This document shows positions 1-8,381 of a DNA stretch of 64,000 nucleotides, in pieces. The first letter of the stretch is position 1. Each line of letters opens with the position of its first letter. Origin of the DNA: DASQHL01 sp963843685. GTDB taxonomy: Bacteria > Chloroflexota > Dehalococcoidia > DSTF01 > JACRBR01. Location of the stretch: contig CAWJLO010000027.1 of the NCBI GenBank assembly GCA_963843685.1, positions 76,113 through 140,112 of the forward strand, in the 5' to 3' direction. The position numbers were made by a program, and so were the translations under genes. Under the pieces are notes generated by a model. It was not told where the DNA came from, did no database searches, and saw only the letters and a program-made list of their open reading frames with translations.

Positions 1-460
1 GCATTTTGCCGTGACTGACAAGCCACCGATCGTCGCTCAGTTGAGACGGATTGAAGACCAACCCGGGAAGGCCTAACGGGTGATCGCTGGGCTGGGATGC
101 GTTGACGTAGTACTGCACGCCGGGAGTCAGCGTCTGCCGCAGAGCGACCACCTGGTCGAAACCTGGAGGGGTCTCGCTAAGCACGTACGAGTCCACGTCC
201 GAACCAGACGGGGACTCGATGCGCCACAAGACATCGTGAACGTCGCGGGCCGGCGCGAGGTAGACCGCCGTCACTCGCGGTGATACGCCGCATGACTTCA
301 CACGAATCAACGTCTTGCCGCCCGAGGTCTTCACCGCTATGGCTCCACTCGGGCCGGGATCGCTCCACGAGGGCAACCCGCAGCCCGGGAGAATGGCCGC
401 CGCAAGCACCAGGATGAGAGCGCCTGCCGCAGGCGCCGTTCTTCGAGATAGCGAGAACAC
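1..460 (-). CDS. Putative secreted lipoprotein, C-terminus outside window
   Basis: This minus-strand frame stays open from a GTG at 460 to the window edge (153 codons, no stop). It begins with a basic n-region (SRRT), a hydrophobic stretch and a lipobox ILPGC with Cys27, so the product should be an exported lipoprotein. The rest shows no family I recognise; a stretch reading VKSCGVSPRVTAVYL is followed by mixed beta-type sequence. The GTG start is uncertain: a GGAGGTGA lies about 20 nt upstream, farther than usual, and an ATG closer to it is out of frame. The gene lies downstream of the DUF1501 gene on the same strand, separated by 155 nt in which I see no other gene. Confidence 0.5.
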   Translation of the reverse strand, partial: MFSLSRRTAPAAGALILVLAAAILPGCGLPSWSDPGPSGAIAVKTSGGKTLIRVKSCGVSPRVTAVYLAPARDVHDVLWRIESPSGSDVDSYVLSETPPGFDQVVALRQTLTPGVQYYVNASQPSDHPLGLPGLVFNPSQLSDDRWLVSHGKM

Positions 461-615
461 GCCGCCATGCCGACACTGGCACTCACCTCCGGCAGCATCC
501 TCCGCGAACGCATTCGCGCACGTGCCGCCTCAAACAGTGTCGGCAACGCCGCGGACGCTCCTCAGTGCCCGTCGTTCCGTCCGAGTGATGCCTCGAGAAC
601 CGCAGGCGGCCGCAA

Positions 616-1866
616 CTATGCCACGAGGCCGTCGATGCCGTCGAAGTGCTGGCCGAGGATGTCGTCGGGCGGGGCGCCGACCCACTTCTCGAGCACGCTG
701 GCGTAGACGGAGCGGAAGTCGGTGGTGAACTTGAGGTTGCCGTTGTCGAGGTCGGACAGCGAGACGGGCTTGCCGAACAGTTGGCCGCCGGCGACGGAGC
801 CGCCGACGAGGAACATCGGCGCCGCGGTGCCGTGGTCGGTGCCCTCGCTGGCGTTCTGGGCGGCGCGGCGGCCGAACTCCGACCACGTCATCGTCAGCAC
901 GTCGTTGTCGCGGCCCATCGACGCGAGGTCGGCGTAGAAGGCGGCGAGGGCGCCGCCGAGCTGGTCGAGCAGCGTCTCGTGCTCGTCGAGCTGGGCGGAG
1001 TGCGTGTCGAAGCCGCCGAGCGTGACGTGGGCGACGCGGAGCTTCGTGCCGCTGTTGATCACCTGGGCGATGAGCTTGAGGCCGCTGGCGAGCGAGGTCT
1101 GCGGGTACGTCACCGTCGGCGTGTAGGCGCTCGCGGCGGCCTGCACGGACTGCGAGCTGGCGACGGCGTCGTCGGCGGTGCTCTCGATCAGCGCGGCGTA
1201 GGGCATGTTGGCCGGGAACTGGTCGTAGAGCTTGAGCAGCGCGGTCTGGCGGCGGCGCGCCTCCGCCTCGTCGGGCGCGAGTCGCTGGAAGCCGTAGGTG
1301 TCGGCGGCGGGCGCGGCGACCGACGGCGCTTGCGGAGAGTAGAGCTCCGGCGCGACGAACTGGCCGACGTTGAAGCCGTGCAGCGGGTCGTGCTCCTCCG
1401 CCTCGAGCTTCGCGAGGTAGGCGCCGAGCCAGCCGTGGTCGGCGTTCTCGGCGCCGGCGTTCTGCCAGATGGCCATCGACTGGAAGTGCGAAAAGTTGGG
1501 GTCGGGGTAGCCGACGCCGTGGACGACGGCGAGCTGCTTGCTGTCCCAGAGCGGCTTGAGGCCGGCGAGCTTTGGGTGGAGGCCGAAGTCGCCGTCGAGC
1601 GGGACGACCTGCGCGGGGTCGACCTTCAGCGTGGGGCGCAGCGACGGGTAGGCGGGGTCGCGGTAGGGGACGATGGTGTTGAGGCCGTCGTTGCCGCCGG
1701 CGAGCTGGAGGATGACGAGCGTGCGGCCCTGGCCCTCGGTCGCGGCGTCGGCGTCGGAGGCGCGGACGGCGAAGGCGCCCTTGAAGACGGGCGGGAGGGC
1801 GGCCTGCATGGTGCCGAGGGTGACGAGCGCGACGCCGCGCTTCACGAAGTCCCTGCGTGTGATCAT
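616..1866 (-). CDS. DUF1501 family Tat-exported protein
   Basis: The 416-residue protein begins MITRRDFVKRG, a twin-arginine signal followed by a hydrophobic segment. The family hallmark LQLAGGNDGLNTIVP is present near residue 55, and the C-terminal region carries THGTAAPMFLVGG and DNGNLKFTTDFRSVYASVL. DUF1501 proteins resemble the alkaline phosphatase/sulfatase superfamily; the substrate is unknown. The gene follows a DUF1800 gene by 12 nt, and these families are commonly encoded as a pair, so they probably act together at the cell surface. A GGAGGG ribosome site precedes the ATG. Length and motifs are normal and the frame is intact, unlike its partner. Confidence 0.9.
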   Translation of the reverse strand: MITRRDFVKRGVALVTLGTMQAALPPVFKGAFAVRASDADAATEGQGRTLVILQLAGGNDGLNTIVPYRDPAYPSLRPTLKVDPAQVVPLDGDFGLHPKLAGLKPLWDSKQLAVVHGVGYPDPNFSHFQSMAIWQNAGAENADHGWLGAYLAKLEAEEHDPLHGFNVGQFVAPELYSPQAPSVAAPAADTYGFQRLAPDEAEARRRQTALLKLYDQFPANMPYAALIESTADDAVASSQSVQAAASAYTPTVTYPQTSLASGLKLIAQVINSGTKLRVAHVTLGGFDTHSAQLDEHETLLDQLGGALAAFYADLASMGRDNDVLTMTWSEFGRRAAQNASEGTDHGTAAPMFLVGGSVAGGQLFGKPVSLSDLDNGNLKFTTDFRSVYASVLEKWVGAPPDDILGQHFDGIDGLVA

Positions 1867-1878
1867 GTCCGTCCCTCC

Positions 1879-3444
1879 TCAGGCGAGCTGGTAGTCCGGC
1901 GATGCGATGAGCAGCGCGAGGAGGCCGCGGAGGCGGTCCTGGCGCGTTGCTTCGGAGAGGGAGGCGAAGCCGCCGCCCTCGTCGAGATAGTCGATGAGCG
2001 TCCGGCGCGCGTCGTCGGAGAGCACGCCGTCGACGGTGGCGAGCGCGGCCTGCGTGACGGCGTCGTCGGCGGAGGCGGGCGGCGTCGGGAAGACGGCGGA
2101 CGGGTCGGCGGGTGTGACGCTGCCCCGGGCGGTGCGCGGGACGCCATTCATCAGCGCGGCGGCGAAGTTGACGCGCGCGAACCAGGTGCTGGTGCCGAGC
2201 CAGGTGCGGCCGCCGGGCCAGCCGGCGACGTTCGGCGGGTCGAAGAGCACCTGCCCCATGTTGCGGCTGGCGGCGACGACGAGGAGCGGCGCGGGCTGCG
2301 GCGCGCCCGGCGCGGCGAACAGCCGCAGCGCGCCGATCGGCGTAGTCGGTCGGGCTCTTGACGATGGCGCGGTAGGCCTTCGGCGAGTAGAAGGCGTCCG
2401 ACGTGAGGACGGCGCGCACGACCTGCTTCGTGTCGAAGTTCGTGTCGCGGGCGACGGCGCGATCGGCGCGATGGTGGCGTCGTCGGGGCCGGGGTAGGCG
2501 AAGAACTCGAAGAGTTTCGTGGCGAAGTGCGCGGGGGCGGCGTCCTGCCGGAGGATGATGTCGACGACGTCGTCGGCGTCGAAGTTGCCGGTCTGGCCGA
2601 GGAACGTCTTCTCGCCGTTGTCGTGCAGCGCGGGGCGGAAGACGAAGTTGAGCGAGCGGTCGATGCGAGTAGCCGGTGTGGGCGCGCGCCGACTCGCGCA
2701 CATCCTGCTCCGTGTAGTTGCCGGCGCCGAGCGTGAACAGCTCCATCAGCTCGCGCGCGTAGTTCTCGTTCGGCTGGCCCTTGCGGCTGGTCTGGAGATC
2801 GAGCCAGAGCTCCATCGCGGGCGTGCGGACGACGCCCTTGAGCAGCACGTCGAAGGTGTCGAGCGCGTGCTCGCGGAAGAACTGGTTCTGGTCGAGGAGG
2901 ACGCTCGCGCGCTTCGGGCCGGTCTTCTCGATGCCGCTGGTGAGGAGGCCGTGCCAGAACAACGTCATACGTTCGAGGAACGGGCGCTTCGTGTAGAGCA
3001 TGCGGCCGACCCACGTCGCGACGATCTCGCCGGGCTTCGTGAGGTCGTAGCCGAGCGCGGCCAGACGGCCTGATCCGCGGCGCTGTCGTCGATGGACGGC
3101 GAGGCGAGCAGGTCATCGACGACGTCGTCGAGCGACGCGCCGTCGTAGCGGGCGAGGTCCGCGGGCGTGGCGGCGAAGGTCGTGCGGCGGAGGAGGTGGC
3201 GGAGGCGGACGTCGGGGTTGTCGAGCGCGTCGGAGGCGGGTACGAGGCCGGGGTCGAGCTTGGCGCTGCCGCCGGTGGCGGGCGACGGCGTGGCGCCGGA
3301 GCCGCGCTCGTGCATGACGACGGCAGCGGTTGCGCCGCCGGCGGTGAGGAGAGCGGCGGTGGCCGCGGCGCCGCCGATCAGCTTGCGGCGGCTGATGCGC
3401 ACCGGGGGTTGCTGGTCGGGCGCGGCCGGGGTCTCGGTCTCCAT
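1879..3444 (-). CDS. DUF1800 family protein, reading frame broken by about four frameshifts
   Basis: Reading from ATG 3444, the product has a Tat-type signal (ISRRKLIGGAAATAALL), then VRLRHLLRRTTFAATPAD and LDDVVDDLLASP. It continues in other frames through MTLFWHGLLTSGIEKTG, QPNENYARELMELFTLG, DNGEKTFLGQTGNFD, KQVVRAVLTSDAFYSPKAYR and FDPPNVAGWPGGRTWL. These are DUF1800 landmarks in the right order. Frame changes are needed near 3070, 2670, 2460 and 2345; both insertions and deletions occur. Because every segment is well conserved, assembly error is more likely than pseudogenisation. Function is unknown; it pairs with the DUF1501 gene downstream. Confidence 0.8.
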
Positions 3445-3601
3445 GCCGTGATCATCGCTCACGCGAGGGGTCTTCGTGTGGCCCCGGGGGCATCGTGGCG
3501 TAAACGCTGTGGAAAAAAGGCGGTGTGATTGGAACTTTCCGCCTCGCCGGAGCGTCCTGCTGGTATCCCCCGCCCTCGGAGGTCTCACGAGGAGGACGAA
3601 G

Positions 3602-4614
3602 ATGAGCATCACATCGAACCTGAAGAAGCTGGCGGCGCTGGGCGTGGCGGCGGCCGTCGTCGGAGCCGCAGTCGCGTGCAGCGGGAGCGGCGCGAGCCAC
3701 GACCGCGCGCCGTCCGGCACGAGCAACGGGCCGGCTGCGGCGCCGAAGTCGATCGACTCCGGCGGGGCGGGCGGCACGCTGGAGTACTCCGGAGACACGA
3801 GCGGCGTGGCGCCCAACGCGCAGGTGGCGGGGGGTGGCGCGGGGTCGGTGCAGTCTGGCTCGGCCGCGCCATCGGATGGCGGCGCGCTGGCGTTGCCGGA
3901 CGTGCTGGGGCGCAAGATCGTGATGGTGTCGACGGTGAGCGTCGGCGTGAAGGACGTGGCGGGGGCGTTCGAGGACGTGCAGAACATCGCGCTCGTCGAC
4001 GGCGGATTCCTGGCGAGCTCGTCGTTCGGGCACCAGGACGACCAGGAGACGGCGTCGGTGACGATCCGCGTGCCGTCGGACAAGTACCAGGACGCGCTGG
4101 CGAGCGTGCGCAAACTGGGCGACGTGCAGACCGAGGAGAGCAACAGCAACGACGTGACGCAGGACTACACGGACCTGCAGTCGCGGCTGCACAGCCTGCA
4201 GGCGGCGCTGCAGCAGTACCTCTCGTTCCTGAACAGCGCGGGGGACATCGGCCAGGTGCTGCAGGTGCAGGACCGGATCAACCAGACGCAGTCGGACATC
4301 GAGCAGACGCAGGGGCGGATCAACCTGCTGAACAACCAGACGGACCTGGCGACGATCACGGTGCACCTGGCGCCGGTGGTGCCGGCGAAGCCGGAGCCGA
4401 AGGGCGGGTCGCGAGGGGCCGCTGGAGACGGCGGGCGACGCGTTCTGGCGCTCGATCGACGTGCTGGAGGGGATCGCGACGGGCGTGCTGGTGGTGGCGG
4501 CGTTCTCGTGGTGGATCGTGCCGCTGGCCGGGGCCGGGTGTGTACCTGGGGCGGCGGCAGCTCAAGGCGGACCGCTCGCCGCACACTCCGCCAGCCGAAG
4601 GCGGAAGCGCGTAA
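3602..4614 (+). CDS. DUF4349 family lipoprotein, two frameshifts near the 3' end
   Basis: Start ATG 3602 is preceded by GAGGAGGACGAAG. The signal peptide ends in a lipobox VVGAAVACS. The central region (VSTVSVGVKDVAGAFEDVQNI, SVTIRVPSDKYQDAL) and the heptad-rich coiled coil (LQSRLHSLQAALQQYL to QGRINLLNNQ) are typical of DUF4349. The C-terminal membrane helix (IATGVLVVAAFSWWIVPLAG) is in a second frame after about 4410, and the tail VYLGRRQLKADR in a third after about 4540, ending at 4614. Each shift is one base beside a G run. DUF4349 proteins are membrane-anchored with unknown function. Confidence 0.8.
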
Positions 4615-4639
4615 ACCGACGGGACGATCGGCGTAGTGA

Positions 4640-4669
4640 GGAGGCCGGATCGATCTTGATCCGGCCTCC
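4640..4669. terminator. Bidirectional hairpin between convergent genes
   Basis: A perfect 12-bp inverted repeat (GGAGGCCGGATC, 6-nt loop, GATCCGGCCTCC) lies between the convergent ends of the DUF4349 gene and queD. Only a short T stretch follows, so it is a hairpin terminator or 3' mRNA end by position rather than by a strong U-tract. Confidence 0.65.
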
Positions 4670-4679
4670 TTGCGCCGGT

Positions 4680-5159
4680 TTAGAGCGACGCGCTCGCCCA
4701 GCCGGCTTGGCCGGGCGCTTCTTCGACGCCGACGGTGAGCTTCGTGAGGTTGGACGCGCCGCGGGCTCGGAGATCATCGCTGAGGCGGGTGGCGAACCAT
4801 TCGGCGAGGCGTTCGGCGGTGGTGTTGTCGATGGGCAGCGGGAGGACGTCGGACTTGGGGAAGACCCAGCCGCGGCCCTTGAAGCGCAGCTTCCAGTTGG
4901 TCTCCGTCTCGTCGATCTCGAGCACGCGGCTGTCGCGCTGGAGGAGGAACTTGTGGTCGAGCTCGTCGCAGAGCGCCTTGCCGAGCGACTTCAGCGTCGA
5001 GAAGTCGACGACCCACGAATCATCGGTAAGCGTGCCGGCGACCTCGATGGTGACGGCGTAGTTGTGGCCGTGGAGCGGCTCGCACTGGCCGGCGAAGGTG
5101 GCCATGTGGGCGGCGGCGAACTTCAGCTTGTTGCGCTCGACAGTGACGCGATAGTCCAT
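4680..5159 (-). CDS. queD: 6-carboxytetrahydropterin synthase QueD
   Basis: The 159-residue protein has the PTPS/QueD zinc site His residues (FAAAHMA, LHGHNY) and the catalytic Cys in QCEPLHGHNY, then VVDFSTLK, ELDHKFL and a Glu-containing C-terminal VGVEE. QueD converts 7,8-dihydroneopterin triphosphate to 6-carboxytetrahydropterin in queuosine (preQ0) synthesis. folE, which makes the substrate, is at 22984. The N-terminus MDYRVTVERNKLKFAAAH fits the family, and a GGAGG lies 8 nt before the ATG. It is the last gene of a three-gene leftward cluster with two small unknown genes. Confidence 0.92.
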   Translation of the reverse strand: MDYRVTVERNKLKFAAAHMATFAGQCEPLHGHNYAVTIEVAGTLTDDSWVVDFSTLKSLGKALCDELDHKFLLQRDSRVLEIDETETNWKLRFKGRGWVFPKSDVLPLPIDNTTAERLAEWFATRLSDDLRARGASNLTKLTVGVEEAPGQAGWASASL

Positions 5160-5172
5160 GGCGCGTCCTCCG

Positions 5173-5364
5173 TCAGTCTTCGTAGCGGTAGTCGTTCCAG
5201 CCGCCCTGTCCGGCGGGGGCGGGCACGGTGGCGCCGCAGATGCAGGGGAAGTCGCCGATGCGCACCCACATGGGGAAGTTGCCCTCGTAGTGGCGGCCGC
5301 ACGTCGGGCAATCGGACTCGTACAGCTTGACGTGGGGTTCGTTGACCTTGCGCTTGGGGGGCAT
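5173..5364 (-). CDS. Small zinc-ribbon-like protein
   Basis: This 63-residue protein has CPTCGRHYEGNFPMW followed by FPCICG, a CxxC...CxC arrangement likely to bind one zinc, and an acidic/aromatic tail GGWNDYRYED. I do not recognise a named family. It lies 13 nt upstream of queD and abuts the preceding small gene, so the three are probably one transcript. A role as adaptor or nucleic-acid-binding helper is possible but unproven. Confidence 0.6.
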   Translation of the reverse strand: MPPKRKVNEPHVKLYESDCPTCGRHYEGNFPMWVRIGDFPCICGATVPAPAGQGGWNDYRYED

Positions 5365-5365
5365 G

Positions 5366-5626
5366 TCAGGCGGCGCGGGTGAAGACGTAGTAGCGGTCGG
5401 TGCGTTCGACGACGATCGGCTGCTTGCCGGCGCCGCGCAGCTCGCGGATCTTCGGCGGCATGAGCGAGCCGTGGCCCTTGATGGGGAAGCTGCACTCGTA
5501 CGCGTACTCGTCCTTGCCGAGCTGGATGTGCGTGGGGATGAAGTCGAGGTCGTAGAGGTCCGCGTAGGGGACCCACATCTCGTCGAGCTCCAGGGAGCCG
5601 AGCCGGGCCGGGTCGAGCTGCAACAT
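5366..5626 (-). CDS. Hypothetical protein, 86 residues
   Basis: I chose the ATG at 5626, just after GGAGG with a 4-nt gap, over an upstream in-frame ATG at 5659. The protein reads MLQLDPARLGSLELDEMW, then DLDFIPTHIQLGKDEYAYECSF and PKIRELRGAGKQPIVVERTDRYYVFTRAA. It looks like a compact alpha/beta cytoplasmic protein with no signal or membrane segment and no motif I can name. Its stop is 1 nt before the zinc-ribbon gene start, so it heads the queD cluster. Confidence 0.55.
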   Translation of the reverse strand: MLQLDPARLGSLELDEMWVPYADLYDLDFIPTHIQLGKDEYAYECSFPIKGHGSLMPPKIRELRGAGKQPIVVERTDRYYVFTRAA

Positions 5627-5684
5627 TACGCCTCCGTCGCGCGCCCTATTGCATCGCACGGCCCTATCTGTGTCAACGGCGCGT

Positions 5685-6872
5685 TCAGCCGCCGGTCGGG
5701 GTCGGCGTTGCCGAAGCGGTCGCCGTGGGGACCTGGGTAGTGGTCGGGATCGCGGTGGGGGTGATGACCGGCGCGGGGGCGTAGGGACGTCGGGCGGCGT
5801 CGCTCCAGACCTTCCACGCGGGCTTCTCGGTATCGTCCGCGCCGCGGAGGCCGATGTGCTGGAAGACGCTGAACGGCGTGTCCTGGGCGTAGGCGGGGTC
5901 CCAGCCGGCGAACCAGATGACGAACGGCATCTTGAGGTCCTGGGCCTCGGCGAGGAGGCGGGCGGCGAAGGTTGCCTGATCTGCCTCTGTGCCGTTGTTG
6001 ACTCCCTGCGCCCCTGTGCCGGAGGAGTAGCCGGCCTCGGCGATGACGATGGGGCGGTCGGTGAAGGCGCGGAGCTGGCTGTAGTAGTTGTCGGGGATGG
6101 CGGCGGCGTTGGCGAACGCGAAGCTGGGGTAGGTGCTGATGGCCGTGACGTCCGTCTTGTCCTCGAACTGATTCAGGAGCTGCCAGTCGGCGAAGTGCTG
6201 ATCCTCGGTCGGGAGGATGCCCTGCAGGTCTTCGTACTGGAAGGTAACGGTGACCTGCGTGTCGGGCGAGATCTGCTTCACGGCGTCGTAGGCGTCGTCG
6301 TAGAGCGACCTGAAGTTCTCGAGGTCGTCCTTGTTCTTGTCGTAGTAGAGGTTCATCTCGACACCGAGCGCGAGGTACGCGGGCTTGTAGTTGAGGGCGA
6401 CGTACTTGGCGTAGGAGATGAAGGCGGCGCGCACGTCGGGGTCGCTGAAGTTGCGGCCGGAGAGCGACGGCGGGAGATCCGCGAGGCGATCGCGGCCGGT
6501 CGAGCCGTCCGTAGGATCGATGGCGTAGAAGAGCTTGAGGTGGCCGTTGTGCAGCGCGTCTTTCTCGGCGGCGGTGGTCTTCGTGGTGTCGTCGCTGACG
6601 TCGGCGCCGGGGAGGAAGTCGGCCCATGGCGGGGTGCGCTGGATAAGGACCATGTCGCCGGCCTCGCCGGCGAGGCGAAAGCTGTCGGCGTACGACGTGG
6701 CGTTGAGCTCGCGGGGGAGTGTGCTGATGCCCATCATGAAGGCGCGCGGCGGACCGGGCGTGGGGCCGGATGGCGTCTTTGAGCCGCCACCACACGCAGC
6801 AGCGAGCAGCGCCGCGCCTACGCACGCCACGATCGCGAGCGGCGCGCGGCACCGGGATCCCATCATCGACAC
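5685..6872 (-). CDS. Lipoprotein with glycoside-hydrolase-like TIM-barrel
   Basis: The 395-residue protein has a signal peptide with lipobox LLAAACG. The mature part begins MGISTLPRELNATSYADSF and contains YLALGVEMNLYYDKN, VTFQYEDLQ, VTAISTYPSFAF, RPIVIAEAGYSSG and PFVIWFAGWDPAY. These strand-end Glu and Trp motifs suggest a GH53/GH5-like barrel; Glu in LGVEMN and IAEAGY are candidate acid/base and nucleophile. Family assignment is tentative. The last 40 residues are Thr/Pro-rich, which is odd because such linkers usually lie near the N-terminus. A TACAAT box lies about 27 nt before the ATG. Confidence 0.65.
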   Translation of the reverse strand: MSMMGSRCRAPLAIVACVGAALLAAACGGGSKTPSGPTPGPPRAFMMGISTLPRELNATSYADSFRLAGEAGDMVLIQRTPPWADFLPGADVSDDTTKTTAAEKDALHNGHLKLFYAIDPTDGSTGRDRLADLPPSLSGRNFSDPDVRAAFISYAKYVALNYKPAYLALGVEMNLYYDKNKDDLENFRSLYDDAYDAVKQISPDTQVTVTFQYEDLQGILPTEDQHFADWQLLNQFEDKTDVTAISTYPSFAFANAAAIPDNYYSQLRAFTDRPIVIAEAGYSSGTGAQGVNNGTEADQATFAARLLAEAQDLKMPFVIWFAGWDPAYAQDTPFSVFQHIGLRGADDTEKPAWKVWSDAARRPYAPAPVITPTAIPTTTQVPTATASATPTPTGG

Positions 6873-6917
6873 TTTCCCATACCGGGGGCGATTGTAGCGG
6901 ACGGAGATGAGGGCGAG

Positions 6918-7505
6918 TCAGAACGCAGGCTGCCCGCGAAGCCGCCGTCGGAGTTCGTTCAGCCAGCGATCGCTTTCCGCGGGCGTACGGAGGCGATACA
7001 CGTCGAGGTGGGCGTACGCGGGCTCTCGCAGGCGCACGGGGTACTCGCGACGACGGCGCCAGTGGGACTTCCACGCCCAGACGAAGAGCGAGTCGCGGCT
7101 GAGGAACTGCGTGGCGAACGTTTCCCGGTTGCCGTTCCAGAGCTGCTCCTTGCGCCAGATCCGGCGAGACGTACGGGCGAGGAGGCGGCGCATGATGAGC
7201 GGCATCGGGTAGTCGAGCCAGACCCAGGTATCCGCCGAGCCCCAGACGAGGTCGCGGACGTGGCCGTAGTTGCCATCGATGACCCATGACGGGGTGACGA
7301 CGAGCTCGGCGGCGCGGGCGCGAAAGACATCCGGAGCGGCGGGCGTCCAGTTGGGTTCCCAGTTCAGCGCGTCCAACTCGGTGTGAGGCGCATCGATCGT
7401 GGCGGCCACGGCGCGGGCGAAGGTCGTCTTGCCGGAGCCGGTCGTGCCGACGACGACGACCCGGCGCGGCGCGGGCGGAGGCGTGGCCTTGCGGTCAGCG
7501 GTCAT
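6918..7505 (-). CDS. P-loop NTPase, adenylate-kinase-like (topology modulation type)
   Basis: The 195-residue cytoplasmic protein has a Walker A motif GTTGSGKTTFAR at residues 21-32, a short AK-like core (TELDALNWEPNW, WVIDGNYGHVRD, WVWLDYPMPLIMRRLLAR) and a basic C-terminus. This matches the small kinase group often annotated as DNA topology modulation protein FlaR-like; the true substrate is not known. GGAG lies 6 nt before the ATG. It lies upstream of scpA on the same strand but 53 nt away, and scpA has its own start signals only on its far side. Confidence 0.75.
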   Translation of the reverse strand: MTADRKATPPPAPRRVVVVGTTGSGKTTFARAVAATIDAPHTELDALNWEPNWTPAAPDVFRARAAELVVTPSWVIDGNYGHVRDLVWGSADTWVWLDYPMPLIMRRLLARTSRRIWRKEQLWNGNRETFATQFLSRDSLFVWAWKSHWRRRREYPVRLREPAYAHLDVYRLRTPAESDRWLNELRRRLRGQPAF

Positions 7506-7558
7506 CGATGGCTCCAGCGCAGCAAGTGATCCAGTGGCCCTATTGGACGGCGGGCGAG

Positions 7559-8338
7559 CTAGTCCTCATCGAACTCCGACGTGACCTCGACATCGAGCGT
7601 CTGTTCGCCGGAGGGCACGAGCACGATGTCGGCGAAGGCGGCGTCCTGCATGGCGTCGAGCACGCGCGACTTGATCAGCTCGAGCACCGCCATGAAGGAC
7701 ACGATGATCTCCATGCGCGAGCGGCACTCCGCGATGAGGCCGCGGAAGCTGACCTGTCCCGACGAGGCGAGCAGCTCCGTGATCAGGGCGACCTTTTCGC
7801 GCACGGTGAACCTGTGGGCGTGGATGACCTGTACGGGCTCGGCTTCCTCCGGCGTGCGCGTGAGCGCTTCGAGGACGAGCTGCTGGAGGAGATCCAGTGT
7901 GACGCCGTCGAGTCCGGTCGGGGGCGGCAGCTCCGGCGGCGGAGCGATGCGCGGGTAGGAGTGGAGGCCGGCGGTCTCGATCTGGCGGAGGCGGCCGGCG
8001 GCTTCCTTGAAGAGCTTGTACTCGATGAGCTGGCGGGCGAGGTCGTCGCTCTCGTCCTCTTCCTCGGCGGCGATACCGTCGGCGGTCTGCGGGCGCGGCA
8101 GAAGGGCGCGCGACTTGAGCAGCAGCAGGCGGGCGCCGATGACGATGAACTCGGCGAGCTGGTCCAGGTTGATGTGATCGCCGGCGTGGAGGTAGGCCAT
8201 GTACTGGTCGGCGACGGTGACCAGCGCGATGTTGGTGATGTCGAGCTCTTCGCGCTCGATGAGGTGGAGGAGAAGGTCGAGCGGCCCCTCGAACACCGGG
8301 AGCGTGAGCTGGTAGCCCTCCGTCTGCGGCATCGTCAT
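7559..8338 (-). CDS. scpA: Segregation and condensation protein A
   Basis: This 259-residue kleisin has the canonical N-terminus LPVFEGPLDLLLHLIEREELDI followed by LDQLAEFIVIGARLLLLKSRALLP. The C-terminal winged-helix region contains REKVALITELLASSGQVSFRGLI and FMAVLELIKSRV. It bridges SMC heads in the SMC-ScpAB condensin complex. scpB, usually adjacent, is not next to it or elsewhere in the window. I chose the ATG at 8338 because TATCAT lies exactly 6 nt upstream and no Shine-Dalgarno is visible; a second ATG two codons later is possible. Confidence 0.93.
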   Translation of the reverse strand: MTMPQTEGYQLTLPVFEGPLDLLLHLIEREELDITNIALVTVADQYMAYLHAGDHINLDQLAEFIVIGARLLLLKSRALLPRPQTADGIAAEEEDESDDLARQLIEYKLFKEAAGRLRQIETAGLHSYPRIAPPPELPPPTGLDGVTLDLLQQLVLEALTRTPEEAEPVQVIHAHRFTVREKVALITELLASSGQVSFRGLIAECRSRMEIIVSFMAVLELIKSRVLDAMQDAAFADIVLVPSGEQTLDVEVTSEFDED

Positions 8339-8344
8339 CGGGTG

Positions 8345-8350
8345 ATGATA
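8345..8350 (-). promoter_or_regulatory. -10 hexamer TATCAT for scpA, leaderless
   Basis: TATCAT is separated from the scpA ATG by 6 nt (CACCCG), which puts the expected transcription start at the start codon. No Shine-Dalgarno or clear -35 box is visible. Confidence 0.5.
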
Positions 8351-8381
8351 ACAGAGGGGCGGAGGCGCCCGCGTGTCGGCG

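Noticed and set aside
646..2361. Plus-strand frame of 571 codons opposite DUF1501/DUF1800
   Set aside because: Low-complexity Glu/Val/Gly/Arg composition with no motifs; it is the antisense shadow of conserved genes.
530..3001. Long minus-strand frame of 823 codons
   Set aside because: Only short parts match DUF1800; most of it is an Arg/Pro/Ala-rich shadow of the DUF1501 gene in high-GC DNA.
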